DNA from: UMGS1532 sp045594795
Lineage (GTDB): Bacteria > Bacillota > Clostridia > Oscillospirales > Acutalibacteraceae
Length of the DNA stretch: 33,431 nt
Direction of reading: 5' to 3'
Assembly: GCA_045594795.1 (NCBI GenBank)
Contig: JAZNZF010000009.1
Coordinates: forward strand, 1-33,431
Made by a program: the position numbers and the translations under genes. Below are positions 6,080 to 13,105 of this stretch, piece after piece. Within the stretch, counting starts at the first letter, position 1, and every line of letters begins with the position of its first letter. Under the pieces are notes generated by a model. The model worked only from the letters and a program-made list of their open reading frames with translations. It was not told where the DNA came from and ran no database searches.

Positions 6080-7021
6080 TTATTTCTCGCAACAAGGGTC
6101 GGCCTTTTTGTCTTTTGCCTTTTTAGGTGCGGCGGGGGTTACGCTGCCAAGACCTGTTGTTTCGGTAAAGATGGTGTTGTTTGTTACAGCATTTACAGCG
6201 TCGGTTGGGATTATCAGCTTTGATGCGGTACCGTTTGACATATTAACTAATGCTTCGTACTTTTTAAGCTCAATAACTGCAGCATCTACGCCGGCATCTT
6301 TTAATAATTTTAAGCCGTCTGCTTCGGCCTGTTTAGCTAAGAAAATAGCCTTTGCTTCACCCTCGGCACGTGCGATTTGAGCGTCACGTTCACCCTCAGC
6401 AGCAAGAATCATAGCCTGTTTATCACCCTCGGCACGAGTGATTGCAGCTGCCTTGTGACCCTCTGCTTGTAAAAGTGTTTCGCGGCGGTCGCGCTCTGCC
6501 TTCATTTGCTTTTCCATAGCATTCTGAATTTCAGAAGGCGGTATAATATTTTTAAGCTCAACACGGCTAACCTTAATACCCCATTGGTCAGTAGCCTCGT
6601 CGAGAATGGCGGTCATACGGCTGTTAATCATATCGCGTGAGGTTAGTGTAGCATCAAGCTCTAACTCACCAACAATGTTACGCAGAGTGGTAGCTGTAAG
6701 GTTTGATAGCGCGTTTAAGGGGTTAACAACACCGTAGGTGTAGGTTTTTGCATCGAAAATACGGAAGAACACAACGGTATCTATCTGCATTGTAACGTTA
6801 TCTTTAGTTATAACGGGTTGGGGTGGCGAGTCAATAACCTGTTCTTTTAAGGTTATTTTTTGTGCGATTCTGTCAATAAGCGGAATCTTTACGTGTATAC
6901 CCGCGCCCCAAGTGTGTTGATATTTACCAAGGCGTTCTATAACGTATTCGGTTGCCTGTGGTACAATACGAATGTTACAAAACAGAATAATTAGAATAAG
7001 TCCTATAATTGCTATTAACAT
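6080..7021 (-). CDS. SPFH/Band 7 (stomatin-like, QmcA-type) membrane protein (313 aa)
   Basis: A stomatin/prohibitin-family scaffold that forms oligomers on the membrane and organises microdomains. Residues 1-19 (MLIAIIGLILIILFCNI) are the membrane anchor. The Band 7 domain follows (RIVPQATEYVIERLGKYQHT, then LKEQVIDSPPQPVITKDNV). A long Ala/Glu/Lys helix (KAERDRRETLLQAEGHKAAA and repeats of RAEG) is the typical coiled coil. The tail KKAKDKKADPCCEK is basic with a Cys pair. The start is set at 7021 because GGAGGG lies 7 nt upstream; a longer frame without a ribosome binding site begins at 7081. No NfeD-type partner gene is adjacent. Confidence 0.93.
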   Translation of the reverse strand: MLIAIIGLILIILFCNIRIVPQATEYVIERLGKYQHTWGAGIHVKIPLIDRIAQKITLKEQVIDSPPQPVITKDNVTMQIDTVVFFRIFDAKTYTYGVVNPLNALSNLTATTLRNIVGELELDATLTSRDMINSRMTAILDEATDQWGIKVSRVELKNIIPPSEIQNAMEKQMKAERDRRETLLQAEGHKAAAITRAEGDKQAMILAAEGERDAQIARAEGEAKAIFLAKQAEADGLKLLKDAGVDAAVIELKKYEALVNMSNGTASKLIIPTDAVNAVTNNTIFTETTGLGSVTPAAPKKAKDKKADPCCEK

Positions 7022-7052
7022 ATATAATCCCTCCAGAAAAGTTTCTATATGT

Positions 7053-7081
7053 ATTTTATCATATACAGTAATACTTTTCAA
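7053..7081 (-). promoter_or_regulatory. Sigma-A promoter of the SPFH gene
   Basis: On the minus strand TTGAAA (7081-7076), a 17-bp spacer and TAAAAT (7058-7053) preceded by TGA, an extended -10. Confidence 0.75.
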
Positions 7082-7098
7082 TATATAATAAAATATAA

Positions 7099-7127
7099 TT
7101 GCTATGTTTTAAGATATAATATATAAT
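7099..7127 (+). promoter_or_regulatory. Sigma-A promoter of the yihY-HAD pair
   Basis: TTGCTA (7099-7104), 17-bp spacer, TATAAT (7122-7127); a second TATAAT sits at 7115-7120. The -35 box matches consensus only 4 of 6. It is divergent from the SPFH promoter. Confidence 0.6.
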
Positions 7128-7146
7128 ATAAAAGGGGAGTAGGTAA

Positions 7147-7998
7147 ATGAAGTTTTTTAAAAATGCTTACCGTACTGTTCGCATGGTTTTAAAAAGAGCC
7201 TCGGGCGATTCGGTTTACTCTTATGCCGGACACTCGGCCTTATTTATAATTATATCCTTTTTTCCGCTTTTAATGCTTCTTTTGGCATCGGTAAAATATA
7301 TGCCTTTTTCCGAAGCGCAGGTCTTAGAGATTGTTTCGAGCATCCCGTTGGGTAATGCCAATAACACTTTAAGTGTAGCTATTAAAGAGGTTTATGCAAG
7401 GTCTGGCAGTATAGCGCTTTCACTTTCGGCAATAACGCTTTTATGGTCAGCGTCGTCGATAATATATTCTATAACCCGCGGTTTAAATGCAATATACAAA
7501 CACACCGAAACGCGCAACTACTTTTTAAAGCGTGGCTTATCCTTGCTTTATACAGTTGTTTTCGTTTTTAGCCTTTTGGTGTTGCTTATTTTTACAGTAT
7601 TCGGCGGAAGTATACTTGACATAATTTATAGGCATATCCCGATTCTTAGCGGGTTTAATGTAATCCTCAACTTTTTACGCACACTTGTGTCGTTTTTAAT
7701 AATTCTTTTGTTTATTAATCTAATGTATACCTTTATTCCAAACAGGCGTACAAGTATGTTAAAGGAACTACCCGGCGCTATTATTTCAGCACTCGGCTGG
7801 TATGTGTTTTCGTTTGTGTATTCTTTGTATATAGAAAACTTTTCAAATGTTTCGTATGTATACGGAAGTCTTACTGCAGTAGTGCTTTTAATGATTTGGC
7901 TTTATATTTTAATGTATATATTTTTTATCGGCGCCGAGATTAACCAAATGGCTGCCGAAGGAGTTATAAAATTATTAAAAAGAAAGGATAAGAAATGA
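7147..7998 (+). CDS. YihY/BrkB-family (UPF0761) multi-pass membrane protein (283 aa)
   Basis: Belongs to the YihY/virulence factor BrkB family, once called ribonuclease BN by error; the real activity is unknown. The N-terminal region DSVYSYAGHSALFIIISFFP is the family signature. About six membrane segments follow, including LSAITLLWSASSIIYSITRG and AIISALGWYVFSFVYSLY. The C-terminus is cytoplasmic and lysine-rich (KLLKRKDKK). The start is supported by AAAGGGGAG (7131-7139), 7 nt upstream. The stop overlaps the next start (ATGA at 7995-7998), so the phosphatase gene is translationally coupled. The length is normal for the family. Confidence 0.93.
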   Translation: MKFFKNAYRTVRMVLKRASGDSVYSYAGHSALFIIISFFPLLMLLLASVKYMPFSEAQVLEIVSSIPLGNANNTLSVAIKEVYARSGSIALSLSAITLLWSASSIIYSITRGLNAIYKHTETRNYFLKRGLSLLYTVVFVFSLLVLLIFTVFGGSILDIIYRHIPILSGFNVILNFLRTLVSFLIILLFINLMYTFIPNRRTSMLKELPGAIISALGWYVFSFVYSLYIENFSNVSYVYGSLTAVVLLMIWLYILMYIFFIGAEINQMAAEGVIKLLKRKDKK

Positions 7999-8642
7999 AA
8001 AAACAGTACATCTTGTTCGATTTAGACGGAACAATAACCGACTCTGCACTTGGCATAACCAACTGTGTCGGCTATGCTTTACAAGAATTAAATCAAAAAC
8101 TGTTACCCAAAAAAACATTAATGCGGTTTATTGGTCCGCCCCTTTTAGATGCCTTTATGGAATATTGCGGTATGGATAAAGCTTTGGCAGAAAAGGCGGT
8201 AGCCAAATACCGCGAAAGATATAAAGATATTGGCATTTTTGAATGCAACTTGTATAACGGAATAACCGAGGCGCTAAAGACCTTAAATGAAGCAAATAAA
8301 ACCGTAATCCTTGCAACTGCTAAACCACTTGAGTTTGCCAAAAGGATTATAGAGTATTTCAATTTAAGTGAGTATTTTAGCGATATGGTTGGCGCCAATT
8401 TTAATGGTAATTTAATACACAAGCACGAGATAATAGCAGAAGTAATAAAGAGGTTTAATATAACCGATAGATCTACCGCTATTATGATAGGTGACCGCGA
8501 ACAAGATATTAGCGGCGCTAAGATGTTTTCTTTAGAAGCCATTGGTGTGAAATATGGTTTTGCCGAAGAAAACGAGCTTGAAGACGCTGGTGCTGATTAC
8601 ATAGCCGAAACACCGGAAGACATTTTAAAAATATTGCTATAA
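7995..8642 (+). CDS. HAD-superfamily phosphatase, Gph/PgmB-like (215 aa)
   Basis: A haloacid-dehalogenase-type hydrolase that removes phosphate from small metabolites; the substrate is not visible in the sequence. Motif I is FDLDGT with Asp9 as nucleophile and Asp11 as acid/base. The cap region follows (residues 15-80). Motif II is the ILATAKP segment, motif III the Lys in AKRIIEYF, and motif IV GDREQDISGA. The closest general class is phosphoglycolate phosphatase-like HAD-IA proteins. It overlaps the upstream yihY-family gene by 4 bases, with AGAAAGGATAAG as an internal ribosome binding site. It converges on the lysine transporter gene. Confidence 0.9.
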   Translation: MKKQYILFDLDGTITDSALGITNCVGYALQELNQKLLPKKTLMRFIGPPLLDAFMEYCGMDKALAEKAVAKYRERYKDIGIFECNLYNGITEALKTLNEANKTVILATAKPLEFAKRIIEYFNLSEYFSDMVGANFNGNLIHKHEIIAEVIKRFNITDRSTAIMIGDREQDISGAKMFSLEAIGVKYGFAEENELEDAGADYIAETPEDILKILL

Positions 8643-8680
8643 AAAATATCCCCGTACTTTCCACAAAGGAAGGTACGGGG
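8642..8680 (-). terminator. Terminator of the lysine transporter gene
   Basis: CCCCGTACTTTCC (8650-8662) pairs with GGAAGGTACGGGG (8668-8680), 13 bp with one G.T wobble. On the minus strand it is followed by a T-rich run (plus-strand A6 at 8642-8647). The plus-strand side lacks a T-tract, so it mainly stops the minus-strand gene. Confidence 0.85.
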
Positions 8681-8700
8681 ATTAAATGTTTAATTAGAAA

Positions 8701-10323
8701 TTAAGCAGCTTTCTTGTTTGTAATAGCCTTAATAACAAACAGTGTTGCAACTGTAAGCACTACTGCTATGCAAAGAGAAATGTAAACGTTCTGTACGAAT
8801 GCAGCCATAATAAAGCAAACAAACGAAATTGCAGCAACGGTTAAAGCATAAGGAAGCTGTGTTGAAACGTGGTTGATGTGGTTGCACTGTGCACCTGCCG
8901 AAGACATAATTGTTGTATCCGAAATAGGTGAGCAGTGGTCACCGCAAACAGCACCTGCAAGGCAAGCAGACATACCCATAACACCAAGCTCACTGCCAAC
9001 AGGGAATATAGCAAGAACGATGGGAATGAGTATACCAAAAGTACCCCATGATGTACCGGTTGAGAAAGCGATAGCGCAAGCTACCAAGAATATAATAGCG
9101 GGTAAGAACTTATCAAGACCGCCGGCAGATGCTAAAGCACCCTCAACAAAAGCGTCGGAGTTAAGTAGACCGGTCATATTCTTAAGGGTTGTTGCCATAG
9201 TAAGAATAAGAATTGCAGGAACCATTGCTATAAAGCCCTTAGGAATGCACTCCATAGCCTCTTTAAAGGAAACAAGCCTTCTTGCAACGAAGTAGATGAT
9301 TGTGAATATAAGTGCTACAAGGCCACCCCAAGGTAGACCAACGGTAGCATCGGTGTTAGAGAAAGCATCAACGAAGCCTAAAGAAGCATCGTAATTAGCC
9401 GAAGCGAACACCCACTCTTCACCCATACATCTACCAACGTAGAACAGCGAGAACACGCAAATTGCTATAAGGATGATGATGGGGAACACAAGGTCGATAA
9501 CACGAGCTTTGTTGGTAGCTGGCTCGTCGTCATTGCCTGCGCCAACTTCGCCACCAAATGTGAACAAGTCGCCATTCTCGGCGTTCTTTTCGTGTAGCTT
9601 CATTGGGCCGTAATCGAACTTCATAAGTGTAATTGCAATAATGAAAACAAAGGTCATTAAAGAATAGAAGTTGTAGGGGATAGCTTTAATGAAAAGCGAA
9701 ATACCCTGTCCGTCTGGTGCGTAGCTTGCAACAGCAGCAGCCCAAGAAGAGATAGGAGCTATCATACAAACGGGTGCAGCAGTAGCATCAATTAAGTATG
9801 AAAGCTTAGCGCGAGAAATCTTTGCTTTGTCGGTAACAGGGCGCATAACCGCACCAACTGTTAAGCAGTTAAAGTAGTCGTCAATAAAGATAAGCACACC
9901 AAAAAGGAATGTAGCAATAGAAGCGCCAATTTTGCCTTTTACGTGTTTTGCTGCCCATTCGCCAAATGCACGAGAGCCGCCTGCCTTATTAAGTAAAGCA
10001 ACGATAATACCAAGCATTACAAGGAATGCAAAGATACCGGCACTTCCCGATACGGCAGAGATAAATCCGTCGCTAACCATAGAGTCGATGGTATGTATGG
10101 GTTGGAACTTTGTTGCAAGTAATCCGCCCATTAAGATACCTACAAAGAGGGAAGAATAAACCTCTTTGGTAAGTAGTGCCAAACCGATGGCAATTACTGG
10201 TGGGAAGAGTGACCATAATGTACCAACGGGGTCGGTTATAGAGCCTGTGAATGCACAAAGAACACCAAAACCAACAACGAAAGCAATTATAAGCACTTTA
10301 GGGATAAGTTTTTTTGCTTGCAT
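8701..10323 (-). CDS. lysW: NhaC-family transporter under a lysine riboswitch (predicted lysine transporter LysW, 540 aa)
   Basis: By sequence it is a multi-pass Na+/H+ antiporter of the NhaC family, with about 12 hydrophobic segments. Diagnostic pieces are IFIDDYFNCLTVGAVMRPV, TAAPVCMIAPISSW, FSTGTSWGTFGILIPI and GAVCGDHCSPISDTTIMSSA. The leader carries a lysine riboswitch, and NhaC homologues under this riboswitch have been predicted as lysine transporters (LysW). I therefore infer sodium-coupled lysine uptake rather than pH homeostasis. The start is ATG 10323 with GGAGGT 7 nt upstream; the longer frame to 10338 begins at a TTG inside the ribosome binding site region. The gene is monocistronic, with its own promoter and terminator. 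Confidence 0.9.
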   Translation of the reverse strand: MQAKKLIPKVLIIAFVVGFGVLCAFTGSITDPVGTLWSLFPPVIAIGLALLTKEVYSSLFVGILMGGLLATKFQPIHTIDSMVSDGFISAVSGSAGIFAFLVMLGIIVALLNKAGGSRAFGEWAAKHVKGKIGASIATFLFGVLIFIDDYFNCLTVGAVMRPVTDKAKISRAKLSYLIDATAAPVCMIAPISSWAAAVASYAPDGQGISLFIKAIPYNFYSLMTFVFIIAITLMKFDYGPMKLHEKNAENGDLFTFGGEVGAGNDDEPATNKARVIDLVFPIIILIAICVFSLFYVGRCMGEEWVFASANYDASLGFVDAFSNTDATVGLPWGGLVALIFTIIYFVARRLVSFKEAMECIPKGFIAMVPAILILTMATTLKNMTGLLNSDAFVEGALASAGGLDKFLPAIIFLVACAIAFSTGTSWGTFGILIPIVLAIFPVGSELGVMGMSACLAGAVCGDHCSPISDTTIMSSAGAQCNHINHVSTQLPYALTVAAISFVCFIMAAFVQNVYISLCIAVVLTVATLFVIKAITNKKAA

Positions 10324-10338
10324 GTTTTTTACCTCCAA

Positions 10339-10384
10339 AAAATATTAAAAGCATGATAACACACAAAATGGCGGTTACCATGCT
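10339..10384 (-). terminator. Riboswitch-controlled terminator upstream of lysW
   Basis: On the minus strand AGCATGGTAAC (10384-10374) pairs with GTTATCATGCT (10360-10350), 11 bp with one wobble, followed by a U-rich run that reaches the GGAGGT ribosome binding site. It is the expression platform of the lysine riboswitch. Confidence 0.85.
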
Positions 10385-10399
10385 AAAAAAGTGAAAATT

Positions 10400-10570
10400 G
10401 CGATAGCCCTCCACATTGCGTGACAGTACGGTACATGTTCTGTGCCGTCCCAACCAAAGTACAAGCCGCGCTGCTTTAAACTTTCAGTTTCGGCGATACT
10501 TCCTTTTACTCTGTACCAATTACGCAAAAATACAAAGCTACTTATAAGTACCGCGCCTCTATCAAGATTT
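10400..10570 (-). ncRNA. Lysine riboswitch (L-box)
   Basis: Read on the minus strand, the leader shows conserved L-box blocks in order: GATAGAGGCGCGG, AAGTAGC, a GGAAG...TCGCCGAA block, GGTTGGGACGGCACAG, GTACTGTCA and GGAGGGCTATC. The first and last blocks pair as P1 (GATAG 10563-10559 with CTATC 10406-10402). Lysine binding stabilises the aptamer and favours the terminator at 10339-10384, switching the transporter gene off when lysine is plentiful. Confidence 0.95.
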
Positions 10571-10576
10571 GTGTTT

Positions 10577-10605
10577 AGTATACCATTTAAAGCACTTTAA
10601 GTCAA
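10577..10605 (-). promoter_or_regulatory. Sigma-A promoter of the lysine riboswitch-lysW unit
   Basis: On the minus strand TTGACT (10605-10600), 17-bp spacer, TGG then TATACT (10582-10577). The start site would fall just before the aptamer. Confidence 0.8.
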
Positions 10606-10720
10606 TAAAAAATTAATAAATTGTAAACAATTATCATAAAAGGGAAAATAGCGTCGAAACAAAGTTATTTATATTTCAAAACAATATTAAAAAATTTCTT
10701 AAGTTTATTGTATTTTTTAC

Positions 10721-10749
10721 TTGACTTTTTTGGCTTTATTATATATAAT
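10721..10749 (+). promoter_or_regulatory. Sigma-A promoter of yceD-rpmF
   Basis: TTGACT (10721-10726), 17-bp spacer, TATAAT (10744-10749). Confidence 0.8.
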
Positions 10750-10778
10750 ATTCGATGTGACAGTTTGGGGTGAGATAA

Positions 10779-11279
10779 ATGGTACTTGATTTAAGAAAAC
10801 TTTTTTCAGAAAACGGCACCATCACACTCGATGCTGAATTCGATTTTAGCGACATCGAATTCTCTGGGGTATTCCCGATAATAACCCCTGTTAAAATCAC
10901 TGGCGAGATTTTAAGCAAAACCGGAATTGTTTCTCTTTCGGCCGAAATTGCGGTTGAATATACTGCCGATTGCGACCGTTGCGGTACACCTGCAACAAAC
11001 AAACATAGCCTGAAGTTACAAAAAACACTTGTAACAAAGCTTGCAAACGGCAACGAGAACGACAGCATACTCGAGTTACCCGACATGAAGCTTAATCTTT
11101 TAGAGCTTGTACGTGAAGAGGTCGTTCTGTGCATTCCCTCAAAGCACCTGTGTCGCGAGGACTGTAAAGGGGTTTGCCAAAAATGCGGAAAGAATTTAAA
11201 CGAAGGCAGTTGCAACTGCAACACAAAGGAAATTGACCCTCGTTTGCAAATTCTTCAACAGTTATTAAATGACGAGTGA
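10779..11279 (+). CDS. yceD: YceD/DUF177 family protein, 23S rRNA accumulation factor (166 aa)
   Basis: YceD-type proteins (DUF177) are needed for normal 23S rRNA accumulation and are almost always encoded just before rpmF, as here. The C-terminal half has conserved CREDCKGVCQKCGKNLNEGS and DPRLQILQQLL, the family signature. An additional CDRCG pair at about residues 65-69 may help bind zinc. The start at 10779 follows GGGGTGAG. The gene ends 53 bases before rpmF, within one transcription unit from the promoter at 10721. The length is normal for the Firmicutes form. Confidence 0.92.
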   Translation: MVLDLRKLFSENGTITLDAEFDFSDIEFSGVFPIITPVKITGEILSKTGIVSLSAEIAVEYTADCDRCGTPATNKHSLKLQKTLVTKLANGNENDSILELPDMKLNLLELVREEVVLCIPSKHLCREDCKGVCQKCGKNLNEGSCNCNTKEIDPRLQILQQLLNDE

Positions 11280-11332
11280 TTCTACCAAGCCCGTCGGAAT
11301 ATTTCAAAAAAGGATAAAAAGGAGGTGCCGTA

Positions 11333-11515
11333 ATGGCAGTACCAAAGAGAAAAACTTCTAAAGCAAGACGTGATAAAAGGCGTTCAAACGTATGGAAGCT
11401 TTCTGCTCCCACACTTGTAAAATGTTCACGCTGCGGCGAATTCAAAAGACCTCACAGAGTTTGTCCTTCTTGCGGATATTACAATGGCCGCGAGGTAGTT
11501 AAGGTCGAGGACTAA
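11333..11515 (+). CDS. rpmF: 50S ribosomal protein L32 (60 aa)
   Basis: Small ribosomal protein of the large subunit. The start MAVPKRKTSKARRDKRRS is the L32 signature: conserved AVPKRK and a basic stretch. Two Cys pairs (CSRC at residues 31-34 and CPSC at 44-47) form the zinc-ribbon of the zinc-bearing L32 form, so this is not the zinc-independent paralogue. AAGGAGGTG (11319-11327) is a strong ribosome binding site. It is co-transcribed with yceD and followed by a clear terminator. Confidence 0.98.
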   Translation: MAVPKRKTSKARRDKRRSNVWKLSAPTLVKCSRCGEFKRPHRVCPSCGYYNGREVVKVED

Positions 11516-11527
11516 TTTTACATTAAG

Positions 11528-11567
11528 ACCGCCTGGTACAGTAAATCTGCATCAGGCGGTTTGTTTT
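11528..11567 (+). terminator. Terminator of yceD-rpmF
   Basis: ACCGCCTG (11528-11535) pairs with CAGGCGGT (11553-11560), followed by TTGTTTT. Confidence 0.9.
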
Positions 11568-11574
11568 AGTAAGA

Positions 11575-11731
11575 AGTGGCTTAAGGAATCCGAAACGGCT
11601 TTCTTGCTATTGTTTTTCGCCTGTGCTTTGCCTAAATGCTCGTGAATACACAAAGTATTCACTCCGCTTTATGCTTTGCACAAACAAAAATCAATTAGCA
11701 ATAAATCTCGTGTCGTATTCCTTAAACCACT
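11575..11731. repeat. 157-nt near-palindromic element (MITE-like or structured RNA)
   Basis: The ends AGTGGCTTAAGGAAT (11575-11589) and ATTCCTTAAACCACT (11717-11731) are 15-bp inverted repeats with one mismatch. The two halves stay similar all the way inward (TTGCTA, TTTTT, TGTGC and TAAA blocks in register) to a perfect core hairpin GTGAATAC-ACAAA-GTATTCAC (11642-11662). No open reading frame lies inside. A full-length foldback with matched termini and no genes suggests a miniature inverted-repeat element or a structured RNA; no second copy is in the window. Confidence 0.65.
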
Positions 11732-11760
11732 ACCTCGGGTTCTTTTTATAGGTAGTTTTA
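11729..11760 (+). repeat. Short hairpin next to the foldback element
   Basis: ACTACCT (11729-11735) pairs with AGGTAGT (11750-11756) and is followed by a T-rich stretch. It could be a weak terminator. It overlaps the last bases of the 157-nt element, so the two folds would compete. Confidence 0.4.
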
Positions 11761-11773
11761 TGTTTTAAACATT

Positions 11774-11784
11774 GGGGGGGGGAG
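11774..11784 (+). promoter_or_regulatory. Nine-G tract forming the ribosome binding site of the DUF512 gene
   Basis: Nine consecutive G residues (11774-11782) run into AG, giving GGGGAG just 4 nt before the TTG start at 11789. Long G homopolymers are prone to slippage, which here would move or weaken the ribosome binding site rather than change the reading frame. Confidence 0.6.
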
Positions 11785-11788
11785 TTTT

Positions 11789-13090
11789 TTGTCGGTTACT
11801 ATATCAGCAGTTACTTTTGGCAGTTGTGCCGAGAAAGCAGGAATACTCCCAGGCGATATATTAGTTTCTATTAACGGCAAGGATATCGTTGACGTGCTTG
11901 ATTACCGCTTTTATCAAAACGAAAAGCGTTTAATGTTGGTCCTTTTGCGCGAAGGCAAGCAAAAGAAGATTAAGATTAAAAAAGACGAGTTCGAGGAAAT
12001 CGGCTTAGAGTTCGAAACCTACTTAATGGATAAGCAGCATCGTTGTAAACACAACTGCATTTTCTGTTTTATAGACCAGCTGCCAAAGGGTATGCGCGAA
12101 AGCCTATATTTTAAGGACGACGACTCGCGCCTTTCCTTTTTGTTTGGTAACTATATAACCCTTACCAATCTAACCGACCACGAGGTAAAGCGTATTATAA
12201 AAATGCACATAAGCCCCGTTAATATTTCGGTGCACACCACCAACCCCGAGCTTCGTGTTAAAATGATGAAAAATCGATTTGCCGGCGAGAGCTTAAAAAT
12301 CATAGATAAGTTATCTAAAGCGGGCATATCACTTAATTTTCAATTAGTTTTGTGTCCTGGGGTGAACGATGGTGACGAACTTCGCCGTTCACTTAGTGAC
12401 CTACTTAAATACAAAAGCGTAAGCAGTATTGCTTGTGTGCCTGTCGGTTTAACCAAGCATCGCGAAGGGTTAGAACCACTTACTGCATTTAACAAACAGA
12501 CCGCAAGCGAAGTTATTGATATTATAAACGAGTTTGGCAATAGGTGTGAAAACGAAAAAGGCGAACGCATTTGCTACCCGTCAGACGAGTTTTATCTCCT
12601 GGCTGAAAGGGAACTGCCCGAGGCTTCGTATTACGGCGATTTTTTGCAGCTTGAAAACGGTGTTGGTTTGTGGTCGCTTTTAAAAGATGAGTGTATTAAA
12701 GCACTTGCAGATATTAATGAAAGCAAATTTAAATCGGTGTCAATAGTAACCGGAACCTTAGCGTATCCGCTTCTGCGCGAAATAGCAGATATGTGTGAGC
12801 AGAAGTGGCAGGGCTTTAAATGCTACGTTTACCCGATTAGAAACAACTTTTTTGGCGAAAGTATAACCGTTTCAGGTCTTGTAACGGGCGGAGATATTAT
12901 TAGTCAGTTAAAAGATAAACCGCTCGGTGAAAAAATATTTATTCCAAGCAGTATGCTTCGCCAAGGCGAGCAGGTCTTTTTAGATGATGTAACGCTTGCC
13001 GAACTTGAAACATCGCTTAATATTAAGAGTGAGGCAATAGCTAACGATGGCTATGAGCTGATAAATGCTTTGTCTGGCGTCATAGAATAA
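11789..13090 (+). CDS. PDZ/DUF512 radical-SAM-like Fe-S protein (433 aa)
   Basis: Member of the DUF512 family, with an N-terminal PDZ-like domain (residues 3-65; SCAEKAGILPGDILVSINGK) and a radical-SAM-like core. The cluster motif is CKHNCIFCF with Cys86, Cys90 and Cys93 in a CX3CX2C pattern, so an iron-sulfur cluster is likely; the reaction is unknown. Later blocks LVTGGDIISQL and FLDD near the C-terminus are typical of the family. The start is a TTG at 11789, preceded by the nine-G tract; no better in-frame start is visible. The gene sits 15 bases before der, a frequent pairing in Clostridia, which hints at a role tied to ribosome assembly or translation. Confidence 0.88.
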   Translation: MSVTISAVTFGSCAEKAGILPGDILVSINGKDIVDVLDYRFYQNEKRLMLVLLREGKQKKIKIKKDEFEEIGLEFETYLMDKQHRCKHNCIFCFIDQLPKGMRESLYFKDDDSRLSFLFGNYITLTNLTDHEVKRIIKMHISPVNISVHTTNPELRVKMMKNRFAGESLKIIDKLSKAGISLNFQLVLCPGVNDGDELRRSLSDLLKYKSVSSIACVPVGLTKHREGLEPLTAFNKQTASEVIDIINEFGNRCENEKGERICYPSDEFYLLAERELPEASYYGDFLQLENGVGLWSLLKDECIKALADINESKFKSVSIVTGTLAYPLLREIADMCEQKWQGFKCYVYPIRNNFFGESITVSGLVTGGDIISQLKDKPLGEKIFIPSSMLRQGEQVFLDDVTLAELETSLNIKSEAIANDGYELINALSGVIE

Positions 13091-13105
13091 TAAAGGAGAA
13101 AGAAT

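Noticed and set aside
8873..9295. Plus-strand frame of 140 codons within the lysine transporter gene
   Set aside because: It is a shadow of the minus-strand transporter gene; no ribosome binding site and no recognisable family.
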